Origin: Bacteroidales bacterium
GTDB taxonomy: Bacteria; Bacteroidota; Bacteroidia; Bacteroidales; F082
NCBI GenBank assembly: GCA_017645275.1
Contig: JAGCPH010000047.1
Span: 55,983-119,982, forward strand
DNA length: 64,000 nucleotides
Direction: 5' to 3'
Shown: positions 54,027-62,696 of the stretch, piece after piece
Layout of the letters: the number at the start of each line of letters is the position of its first letter
How positions within the stretch are numbered: position 1 is the stretch's first letter
Notes under the pieces: generated by a model
Seen by the model: only the letters and a program-made list of their open reading frames with translations
Told to the model about the DNA's origin: nothing
The model's database searches: none
Translations under genes and position numbers: made by a program

Positions 54027-55352
54027 TTATTTAGTGTTTGTTGTTTTCAAAAACTCTTCTACTCCGGCGTATGTCACCGTGACATCTTTAAAATGTACCA
54101 GAGCCGCGGCTTTCTGTTCGTCGGTGGCGCCGAGTTGGTTAAGGATATTGGCAAGGTGCATCTTCATGTGTCCCTGCTGTATTCCTTTGGTAGTCAACGA
54201 TTTGACGGCGGCGTAGTTGTTGGCGAGTCCCATGGTGGCGGCTATCGTCATCAGCTCGGGTGCCGACGGATGTCCCAGCAATTCCAAGGATTCCTTGGCA
54301 AGAGGGTGGAGGCTCGTGAGTCCGCCCACGGTGCCGAGTGCAATAGGCACCTCAAGCCAGAACTTGAACATGCCGTCCTTTATCTCGCATGTGCTGAGCG
54401 ACTCGTAATGTCCGTTGCGTGAGGCGTAAGCATGGCCAGCCGCTTCAGTGGCACGGAAGTCGTTGCCAGTGGCAATCACCACAGCGTCGATGCCGTTGTA
54501 TATACCTTTATTATGTGTTGTGGCACGGTATTCGTCGATATGAGCAATGTCGACCGCCTTCTTGAATTTCTCTGCAAATCCTTGACCGTCAAGGTGTTCG
54601 TCGACGCCATCGAGGTCGTAGACAGGGCACTCGACCCATACTTTGACACGGCAATTCGGTGTGTAGTTCGACAAAATCGCCATCACTATCTCGACATTTT
54701 CGCCACGACGGAGGAAATAATCCTGCAAAGTATGCCCGAACGTCTCAAGGCACGAGTTGATGAAGTTGGCACCCATGGCATCGCCGGTGTTGAATGTGAC
54801 GCGCAGCTGGTAGTAGTCTGGAATCTTGTCGGTGAAGTCAACTAATTGAATATCAAGGATTCCGCCACCACGTTTCTCCATCTTGGCAGTGATGTCCTTG
54901 GTCGATGTCCGAAGCGCTGTCTCTATCTCAGGCATGAGGTTTTTCAAAACTTCTTTGTCGCCTTTATAACAGAAATGAAGCTGTCCAACCTTTTGAACGT
55001 CAATCACTTCGGCATGGAAGCCACCTCTGTCGCCCCAGAACTTGGCTGCTGCCGACGCTGCTGCCACAACGGAGCTTTCCTCAATGACCATAGGCACCAT
55101 GTAAATTTTGCCGTTGATCACCACGTTGGGCGATACGCCGTAAGGGATGTGGAAATTGGAGATGGTGTTCTCGCTGAACTCGTCGAACTGCTTCTGTTTC
55201 TCTGTGTCGCTGTACCAAAAGCCTTTCAAAAGGGCAATAAACTCGCCTGGATTCTCGATATACTCTGAAACGGCTTTCAATTTGTCCTCTTTCAGAAGCT
55301 TCGAAAATCCTTTGATTATACGGTCGCGCTTTCTGGGTCTTTCTTCTTCCAT
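54027..55352 (-). CDS. mvaA: Hydroxymethylglutaryl-CoA reductase (class II type)
   Basis: A 441-aa enzyme making mevalonate from HMG-CoA. ISNFHIPYGVSPNVVING and VPMVIEESSVVAAASAAAKFW hold the catalytic Glu, GDAMGANFINSCLE the DAMG cofactor/substrate loop, and IALGTVGGLTSLHPLA the later signature. QQGHMKMHL near the C-terminus holds the catalytic His. NADH versus NADPH use cannot be read. The frame extends upstream to 55430, but the ATG at 55352 (MEEERPRKRD) gives the right family length. The GYDIA kinase follows after a repeat element. Mevalonate is made here and used at 9-10.9 kb. Confidence 0.95.
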   Translation of the reverse strand: MEEERPRKRDRIIKGFSKLLKEDKLKAVSEYIENPGEFIALLKGFWYSDTEKQKQFDEFSENTISNFHIPYGVSPNVVINGKIYMVPMVIEESSVVAAASAAAKFWGDRGGFHAEVIDVQKVGQLHFCYKGDKEVLKNLMPEIETALRTSTKDITAKMEKRGGGILDIQLVDFTDKIPDYYQLRVTFNTGDAMGANFINSCLETFGHTLQDYFLRRGENVEIVMAILSNYTPNCRVKVWVECPVYDLDGVDEHLDGQGFAEKFKKAVDIAHIDEYRATTHNKGIYNGIDAVVIATGNDFRATEAAGHAYASRNGHYESLSTCEIKDGMFKFWLEVPIALGTVGGLTSLHPLAKESLELLGHPSAPELMTIAATMGLANNYAAVKSLTTKGIQQGHMKMHLANILNQLGATDEQKAAALVHFKDVTVTYAGVEEFLKTTNTK

Positions 55353-55361
55353 AACAAAATG

Positions 55362-55369
55362 CAAAATTA
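55362..55369 (-). promoter_or_regulatory. -7 box for HMG-CoA reductase
   Basis: TAATTTTG on the minus strand, only 9 bases before the ATG at 55352. It fits TAnnTTTG and supports this start over the longer frame. Confidence 0.5.
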
Positions 55370-55404
55370 GTAAAAAGTTTTTATCATTTATAAAGATTTT
55401 TGTG

Positions 55405-55412
55405 TAAATTTG
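55405..55412 (+). promoter_or_regulatory. -7 box for the thioredoxin-like T9SS cargo
   Basis: TAAATTTG on the plus strand, 29 bases before the ATG at 55442, fits TAnnTTTG. Confidence 0.5.
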
Positions 55413-55441
55413 CTCCGATATTAACACCAAATTACATTGAT

Positions 55442-56527
55442 ATGAAAAAAATCTTTACATTTGTTATTGCTATTGTATTGAGCCTTAATATGTTAGCTCA
55501 GTGCCCGTTGTCAACCGCTGTCGATTTTACAGCCACCGACGTTCACGGAACAGAGGTTCATCTGTTCGATATTCTCGATGGGGGACAATATGTTCTCGTC
55601 GATTTCTTCTTCACGACATGCGGCCCTTGTCAGCAAGCCACTCCAAAGATTGTTGAGTCATATTATGCTATGGGCTGCAATATGCATGACGTTTTTTATG
55701 TTGAGATAGCAACAGGTGACAATGAGAATGCTTGTCTGAACTGGGTTAACACCTACGGTGTTGAATATCCGACGATTAGCGGTGTTGCCGGGGGAACATC
55801 AATTTGTAGCCAGTTCCAGATCAGTCAGTATCCTACCGTGATCCTCATCGCTCCTGACCGCAGCATCGTAATCAACGACCTTTGGCCAATAAGCAATGCA
55901 CAGACTGTTATCTCGGCTTTGGAAAACCAAGGATTGCAGCAGCATGACTGCGAGCCTGCTCCAACAGGCGAGGTGGTGTTCAGCACTGATACCATTAGTT
56001 TTGAAATAGGTAATTGTATTGATGAACCTGGAGTATTTACAATTTATAATGAAACTACAGCAGATTTGCTGATTGAAGATTATCAATCCGATGAGTTTGC
56101 ATTGCTGTGCTTGGATGGAGAGTTTGAAGGAAACGATATAAAAGGCATGACAATAGCTCCATCAGACAGTCTTGTGGTTTATGTGTATTATGAAGAATCT
56201 GTAAAAGATTATGAAATGAATGGTACACTTCACCTGATGACATCTTTCGGAAATTATGATTTGGCAGTCGTGATTTATGTTTATGATGGCGTTGATGAAA
56301 TAAATGCAGACCATTTCACGATTTATCCTAATCCGGCAAATGATTTCTTAAGAATTAATGGTGAAAATCTTGACAATGTAATGATTTTCAATGTAATGGG
56401 TCAGAAGATCGAGGAGTTTGAAATCAATACTGGCAAAGAGTTGAATATCAACACTTCAAATTACGAAAATGGAGTTTATTTTGTAAAAGTCGGTAAAAAA
56501 ACACAGAAATTTGTGGTAACTCATTAG
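55442..56527 (+). CDS. TlpA/thioredoxin-like protein with T9SS sorting domain
   Basis: A 361-aa exported protein. The signal peptide ends around LAQ (residue 20). The thioredoxin fold has FFFTTCGPCQQATP with the CGPC redox pair at residues 60-63, and the cis-Pro loop ISQYPTVILI. An Ig-like middle (about 170-280) follows, and then a type A sorting domain (FTIYPNPANDF to QKFVVTH). It is therefore expected to be a surface or outer-membrane-attached thiol-disulfide protein. The partner proteins are unknown. A longer open frame from 55400 lacks a signal peptide at its start, so I place the start at 55442. Confidence 0.87.
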   Translation: MKKIFTFVIAIVLSLNMLAQCPLSTAVDFTATDVHGTEVHLFDILDGGQYVLVDFFFTTCGPCQQATPKIVESYYAMGCNMHDVFYVEIATGDNENACLNWVNTYGVEYPTISGVAGGTSICSQFQISQYPTVILIAPDRSIVINDLWPISNAQTVISALENQGLQQHDCEPAPTGEVVFSTDTISFEIGNCIDEPGVFTIYNETTADLLIEDYQSDEFALLCLDGEFEGNDIKGMTIAPSDSLVVYVYYEESVKDYEMNGTLHLMTSFGNYDLAVVIYVYDGVDEINADHFTIYPNPANDFLRINGENLDNVMIFNVMGQKIEEFEINTGKELNINTSNYENGVYFVKVGKKTQKFVVTH

Positions 56528-56537
56528 TTTTTAAAAA

Positions 56538-57782
56538 ATGAAAGTTTTAGTCCTTCGTTCTTTGTTTCAGAGCGACGATTTTGTGAAAACAGAATACGCC
56601 GACCTAATTTCACGCCTTGAAAAAGAATGCGGTGCCGAAATCACCGTTATTTCTGAGTCAACTGATTGGAAGTCAATGTGTTTTAAACCTGATTATTTGA
56701 TGATTGCCACAGGCGGCGTGGAGAATTTGTTTAAAAATATTTTTGTTGGCACTTGGTGCGCTGCGTCGAAACATACCATTTCGATTATAGCCGACGGTCG
56801 CAACAACTCTCTGGCGGCGGCGCTCGAAATCCTCACTTATCTTGAAGAACAAGGCGATGAAGGTGCTATAATCCACGGCACCAACGACGAGATTATCACC
56901 GCAATCCATGCTAATGAAAATCATGATGTACCTACCATATCGAGCAAGTTGCGTGGCACTCGCATAGGATTGTTCGGCTATCCTTCCGACTGGCTTATAG
57001 CTTCGGGTGTCGACTACGATTATCTCAGAGAGTTTTATGGTGTTGAATCTGTTTACATTGATTTACAACGACTTATAGACGGAATACACAATGTTCCTAC
57101 GGCTGAAGCCGAAAAAGTTGCAGATGACATCAAAAAACGGGCCAAGTCTGTCAAGGAGCCGAATGAGGCTGACATGATTGAGGCTGCCAAGACGTATCTT
57201 GTCATAAAGGAAATCTGTCAGGAAGAACGCCTGAATGCTATGACAATACGTTGTTTTGACATTGTAAAGGTCTGTAACACAACGAGTTGCTTGGCGTTGG
57301 CATTGCTTAACGACGAAGGCATTGTGGCTGGATGTGAGGGCGACATGCAGACGCTTCTCACCATGATTTTGGCTAAACGCTTATGTGGTGAGGAGGCTTT
57401 CATGGCCAATCCGTCGCAGCTCACCAACCACACCACGCTGTTTGCGCATTGCACCATACCGTTGGCTATGTGCGACGAGACCATCATACGCTCGCATTTC
57501 GAGTCGGGACTGGGCGTCGCCATACAGGGAGCCATGCCGTTGACCGACTACACCATCTTCAAATGGGGCGGTCAACGTCTCGACAAATTCATCGCTTTGG
57601 AGGCTAAAGCTGTTGAAAACCAATACAGTGATCATTTCTGTCGCACGCAGATAATGCTTGATGTAAACCTGAAACCGTATCTTTTGTACCGCACCATCGG
57701 AAACCATCACGTTATCATCCGAGGACGGCATGCTGCGGAGATACGATGTTTCATGAAAGAAAATGGAATTTCATCGATATAA
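56538..57782 (+). CDS. L-fucose/arabinose isomerase-like protein
   Basis: A 414-aa protein that resembles the FucI/AraI superfamily. CEGDMQTLLTMILAKRLCG and AHCTIPLAMCDETII in the C-terminal half match conserved segments of fucose-isomerase-like proteins, and the end LLYRTIGNHHVIIRGRH fits the C-terminal beta-barrel domain. It is shorter than FucI (about 590 aa), and the N-terminal domain is reduced. Sugar isomerase activity is not certain. It starts 10 bases after the thioredoxin-like gene, so the two may be co-transcribed. A GTAGAGACG hairpin after the stop probably ends transcription. Confidence 0.65.
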   Translation: MKVLVLRSLFQSDDFVKTEYADLISRLEKECGAEITVISESTDWKSMCFKPDYLMIATGGVENLFKNIFVGTWCAASKHTISIIADGRNNSLAAALEILTYLEEQGDEGAIIHGTNDEIITAIHANENHDVPTISSKLRGTRIGLFGYPSDWLIASGVDYDYLREFYGVESVYIDLQRLIDGIHNVPTAEAEKVADDIKKRAKSVKEPNEADMIEAAKTYLVIKEICQEERLNAMTIRCFDIVKVCNTTSCLALALLNDEGIVAGCEGDMQTLLTMILAKRLCGEEAFMANPSQLTNHTTLFAHCTIPLAMCDETIIRSHFESGLGVAIQGAMPLTDYTIFKWGGQRLDKFIALEAKAVENQYSDHFCRTQIMLDVNLKPYLLYRTIGNHHVIIRGRHAAEIRCFMKENGISSI

Positions 57783-57822
57783 AAAAGTAGAGACGCGCCA
57801 TGGCACGTCTCTACAATTTTTT
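57781..57822. terminator. GTAGAGACG palindrome acting as bidirectional terminator
   Basis: The stem GTAGAGACGCGCCA and its complement (57787-57814) has one mismatched pair. It is flanked by an A-run and a T-run, so it can end transcription from both sides: the isomerase-like gene on the plus strand and groEL on the minus strand. It belongs to the same sequence family as the intragenic palindromes at 16525 and 18810. Confidence 0.8.
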
Positions 57823-57837
57823 AATCGATGAAATTTA

Positions 57838-59487
<1,650 letters not shown>

Positions 59488-59499
59488 TTATTTACGAAT

Positions 59500-59778
59500 T
59501 TAGATAATAGCGATGATGTCGTTTTCACGCATAATCATGTAGTCTTTGCCGTCGAGGTGGAACTCGGTGCCAGCGTATTTGCCGTAGATGACGGTGTCGC
59601 CGACTTTCACTGTGACAGGGTTGTCTTTTGTGCCAGGACCAACTGCCACGACAGTGCCTTGCTGAGGTTTCTCTTTTGCTGTGTCAGGGATGATGATTCC
59701 GCTTGCGGTTTTCTGTTCTGCGACAGCCGGCTCAATGACGACGCGGTCTGCCAACGGTTTGATATTCAATTTTGCCAT
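59500..59778 (-). CDS. groES: Co-chaperonin GroES
   Basis: A 92-aa lid of the GroEL chamber. [26 protein letters not shown] contains the mobile loop, and [33 protein letters not shown] is typical of the C-terminal half. Size and order (groES-groEL) are canonical. A terminator hairpin of the upstream secG operon separates it from that operon. Confidence 0.97.
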   Translation of the reverse strand: MAKLNIKPLADRVVIEPAVAEQKTASGIIIPDTAKEKPQQGTVVAVGPGTKDNPVTVKVGDTVIYGKYAGTEFHLDGKDYMIMRENDIIAII

Positions 59779-59861
59779 GATATTATATTTTTAATTGTTA
59801 TTTTCTTGCGAATTTTCTTTATCAAAAATCGTTCCAAAATGGTTTTTGTCTGCCAAATTAT

Positions 59862-59900
59862 AAAAAAAATGTCAGAACGAGTGACATTCTGACATTTTTT
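59862..59900. terminator. Terminator between secG and groES
   Basis: AAAAAATGTCAGAA (59864-59877) pairs with its complement (59887-59900) around a 9-base loop, giving 14 pairs. On the minus strand the stem ends in a T-run. It should end the pheT-lptE-secG transcript before groES. Confidence 0.8.
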
Positions 59901-59918
59901 GTCTTACCTTTTCAGATT

Positions 59919-60233
59919 TTATTCAGCTGGTTCTGCATCTGGAGCAGGAAGATTAGCCGGTGCCTGTGGCACTTCAATCTTGTTTTCCTGGCCGACACCC
60001 TGAACACCGTTCTTAGGAATTGTGACGCTTGAAGCGAGACAGAAAACCACTAAAAGGACAGCGAGGGTCCATGTTGTCTTCTCAAGGAAGTCTGTCGTCT
60101 GACGGACGCCGAGAATCTGGTTGTGCGATGAGAAGTTAGATGCCAATCCGCCACCTTTTGAGTTCTGAACCAAAACCACCAACATCATCAAAAAACTGAC
60201 GATAAGGATCAACACTGAAATTGTTACGTACAT
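59919..60233 (-). CDS. secG: Protein translocase subunit SecG
   Basis: A 104-aa inner-membrane protein with two membrane helices (about 5-25 and 52-72). MMLVVLVQNSKGGGLASNF is the SecG signature between them. A Pro/Ala-rich acidic tail (after QENKIEV) is an addition common in Bacteroidota. It aids SecYE-dependent export. It is the last gene of the operon and follows the TPR-like gene after 11 bases. Confidence 0.95.
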   Translation of the reverse strand: MYVTISVLILIVSFLMMLVVLVQNSKGGGLASNFSSHNQILGVRQTTDFLEKTTWTLAVLLVVFCLASSVTIPKNGVQGVGQENKIEVPQAPANLPAPDAEPAE

Positions 60234-60244
60234 TTTATTAAATA

Positions 60245-60982
60245 TTAATTGTTTAACTTATTTTTTAACGCATTAATTCGACCCGCAAAAATAATACTTT
60301 TTTCTGGATATTTCAACTTTAATTTTTCATAAATTGAAATTGCTTTTTCAAAATACCCTTGATTTTCGTAAATCGTTGCTAATGTTTCACTTACGATATT
60401 CTCTTGGTCGATGACAGACTCTTGTGCAGCCGAAATCGGGTTGAAAAACTCCTGTTTTGGACGTGAAATTGACGGGTTTTCTGCGATGAATTTGTCGATA
60501 ATTTCCGCTTTTGACAGTTTTTTTTCTTCTTTTTTAGGCTCTTTTTTCGCGTTTTCGAGTTCCGATATCTTGCTCTCGATGATGGCCATGAGCTCGTCGA
60601 GGGTCTTTTTCTTCTCTTCGAGGAGTGCCACCTCGCGGTTGAGGTCTTCCGACGTGCCTCCGAGGTCGATTTCCGGTATCAGAATAGTCTTTTCTGGAAT
60701 GATATCCTGTTGATTGTCAACGTCTTTAGATACTGTGACGTATTCGTCGGGAAGTTGGGTGCACAGCTTGCGGAGCACGTTCCTATCGGGTGCCATGGCA
60801 GCGGCTTTGCGAAGCTGTATCGTGGCATCATTGTGACCGCTACGTGTCATGCCGACTGCAAGCAACACTTGAGCCGCTGTGAAGTAAGGGAATGCCTTCA
60901 CAATCTCTTTGAGAGTGTTAACATCCTGAGTGTCAATGTCTTCAGGATTCTCAAACAACCGTGTCAGTTTCTTGATGTCCAT
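60245..60982 (-). CDS. TPR-like conserved protein upstream of secG
   Basis: A 245-aa cytosolic protein without a signal peptide. The N-terminal half has helical pairs (LKEIVKAFPYFTAAQVLLAVGM, RKAAAMAPDRNVLRKL). A coiled coil (about 120-155, KKKTLDELMAIIESKISELEN) follows, and the C-terminal end SETLATIYENQGYFEKAISIYEKLKLKYPEKS is a clear tetratricopeptide repeat. The gene is commonly found between lptE and secG in Bacteroidota, as I recall. Function unknown; perhaps envelope or secretion related by context. It is 2 bases after lptE. Confidence 0.75.
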   Translation of the reverse strand: MDIKKLTRLFENPEDIDTQDVNTLKEIVKAFPYFTAAQVLLAVGMTRSGHNDATIQLRKAAAMAPDRNVLRKLCTQLPDEYVTVSKDVDNQQDIIPEKTILIPEIDLGGTSEDLNREVALLEEKKKTLDELMAIIESKISELENAKKEPKKEEKKLSKAEIIDKFIAENPSISRPKQEFFNPISAAQESVIDQENIVSETLATIYENQGYFEKAISIYEKLKLKYPEKSIIFAGRINALKNKLNN

Positions 60983-60984
60983 GT

Positions 60985-61494
60985 CTACCAGTTAACAACC
61001 GCTTTATTGAAAATGTCTTCGCACAATTTGTCGCATATGGTTGTGACGAGTGCTTCCTGCACCACGTTCAAGTCCTCATTGCTTGGGTAATCGTCGTATT
61101 GCGTGAACTTCTGCTCGAAGTTCTTCGATTCGTCGAATCTATTGTAAAACCTGACGTTCACGGTGATGGTGAGGCGGTTCAAGGCGGCTACCTGGTCGCC
61201 TGTGATGGCGGTAGGGGAGGTCTTGTAGTCGACAATCTCACCTTCGATGGCGAGGTCGCCGTTGTCGGGCACCTCGTCGAGTGATGTCTGGTTCATGAAG
61301 CGGTCGCGCAGATTGTTGGTGATGATGTCGCTGAGCATAGGGTTGACCAAGTTGGCATTGTTCGGGAAATGCTGCACCGACACGGTTTTCGCCTCAGCAG
61401 GGATGCTCGCTCCGGTGAATGAGTAGATGCCGCAGCTTGTCAGCACAAGAGCCGCTATTAATATTAATAAGGTGTTAACTTTTTTTATCATCAC
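60985..61494 (-). CDS. lptE: LptE-like LPS-assembly lipoprotein
   Basis: A 169-aa lipoprotein (lipobox VLTSCGIYSFTGAS). The opening CGIYSFTGASIPAEAKTVSV and the internal NNLRDRFMNQTSLDEVPDNGDLAIEGEIVDY are typical of Bacteroidota LptE, which plugs the LptD pore for LPS insertion in the outer membrane. The C-terminal helix has VVQEALVTTICDKLCEDIFNKAVVNW. lptD is not in the window. Its start overlaps the stop of the sigma-54 activator gene, so the two are translationally coupled. Confidence 0.88.
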   Translation of the reverse strand: MMIKKVNTLLILIAALVLTSCGIYSFTGASIPAEAKTVSVQHFPNNANLVNPMLSDIITNNLRDRFMNQTSLDEVPDNGDLAIEGEIVDYKTSPTAITGDQVAALNRLTITVNVRFYNRFDESKNFEQKFTQYDDYPSNEDLNVVQEALVTTICDKLCEDIFNKAVVNW

Positions 61495-62696
61495 ATATTA
61501 ATATTGTATTCTTTAATCTTTCTGTACAACGTGCGCTCGCTGATGCCAAGCTCTTTTGCTGCGTCTTTGCGTTTGCCGTTGTGTTTTTGTAATGCCTTGA
61601 TAATCACTTCGTTTTCCTTGTCTTGGAGCGAGAGGTTGTCAATTGCAGGCTTCTCCTGAAGGTATTCTACCTCGGCATCTTGGGTGTTCTCGTATTCTAC
61701 GAGGTTGGCGTTTCCCGAACTGTTGATGACGGTCGCCTTGATAGGTGTGGCAATCTGTGTTGTTGTCGGAATCTGTCCTGCTGTCAGCTCGTCGACGGTC
61801 TTTCGGAGCTCGGTGATGTCTTTCTTCATGTCGAACAGCACCTTGTAAAGCAGGTCGCGCTCGGAGATGGAGTCGGCTTTGCTCTCGTCTTTGAAGATGG
61901 CTGGAAGAGCTGTCTGCTCAGGCAGATAGTTTTTCAGTATCTCAGGCGTGATAACTCGTTCAGTCTCAATGATTGAGATCTGCTCGGTGACGTTCTTCAG
62001 CTGACGTATGTTGCCGTCCCAGCGGTAGTTTTCTAACATTGTGAGGGCTTCTGGAGTGAGTGTCACTGCCGGAATATGGTATTTCTCAGCGAAATCGGAA
62101 GCGAATTTTCTGAAAAGCAGCTTGATGTCGTCTTTACGCTCGCGCAATGCCGGGATGTGAATCGGGACGGTGTTGAGGCGGTAGTACAAGTCCTCGCGGA
62201 AACGTCCTTTTTCAATAGCCATCGGGATGTCGACGTTAGTGGCGGCGACCACGCGTACGTTGGTCTTCTGAATCTTCGAAGAGCCCACTTTGATGAATTC
62301 GCCGTTCTCGAGCACTCTCAGCAGTCGGGCTTGGGTTGCCAATGGCAGCTCGCCGACTTCGTCGAGGAACAAGGTGCCGCCGTCAGCCACCTCGAAATAG
62401 CCTTTACGGGTGTCGTAAGCCCCTGTAAATGAGCCTTTTTCGTGTCCGAAGAGCTCTGAGTCGATGGTTCCTTCCGGGATGGCGCCGCAGTTGATGGCGA
62501 AGTAAGGACCATGTTTGCGGGCGCTGTTCTGGTGGATGATCTGCGGGAACACGTCTTTACCGGTGCCGCTCTCTCCGTTGATGAACACGGTGAGGTCGGT
62601 GGCAGCCACTTGCACTGCCACTTCGATGGCACGGTTCAGAGCAGGGTCGTTGCCGATGATGCCGAAACGTTGTTTAATCGATTGAATATCAATCAT
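61491..62696 (-). CDS. Sigma-54-dependent transcriptional activator without sensor domain
   Basis: A 401-aa AAA+ activator. It has Walker A GESGTGKDVFPQ, the sigma-54-contact loop GSFTGA (instead of GAFTGA), Walker B GGTLFLDEVGELPL and the sensor region NVRVVAATNVD. A Fis-type helix-turn-helix (NGKRKDAAKELGISERTLYRKIKEY) ends it. There is no receiver, GAF or PAS domain at the N-terminus, only about 20 residues, so control must be by another protein or by level. A linker of about 70 residues (about 270-345) separates AAA+ and HTH. It overlaps pheT by 4 bases and lptE by 4 bases; which genes it controls is unknown. Confidence 0.93.
   Translation of the reverse strand: MIDIQSIKQRFGIIGNDPALNRAIEVAVQVAATDLTVFINGESGTGKDVFPQIIHQNSARKHGPYFAINCGAIPEGTIDSELFGHEKGSFTGAYDTRKGYFEVADGGTLFLDEVGELPLATQARLLRVLENGEFIKVGSSKIQKTNVRVVAATNVDIPMAIEKGRFREDLYYRLNTVPIHIPALRERKDDIKLLFRKFASDFAEKYHIPAVTLTPEALTMLENYRWDGNIRQLKNVTEQISIIETERVITPEILKNYLPEQTALPAIFKDESKADSISERDLLYKVLFDMKKDITELRKTVDELTAGQIPTTTQIATPIKATVINSSGNANLVEYENTQDAEVEYLQEKPAIDNLSLQDKENEVIIKALQKHNGKRKDAAKELGISERTLYRKIKEYNINM

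Noticed and set aside
59779-59863. CIRCE/HrcA operator before groES
   Set aside because: No inverted repeat of the CIRCE type (TTAGCACTC arms) can be found upstream of groES.
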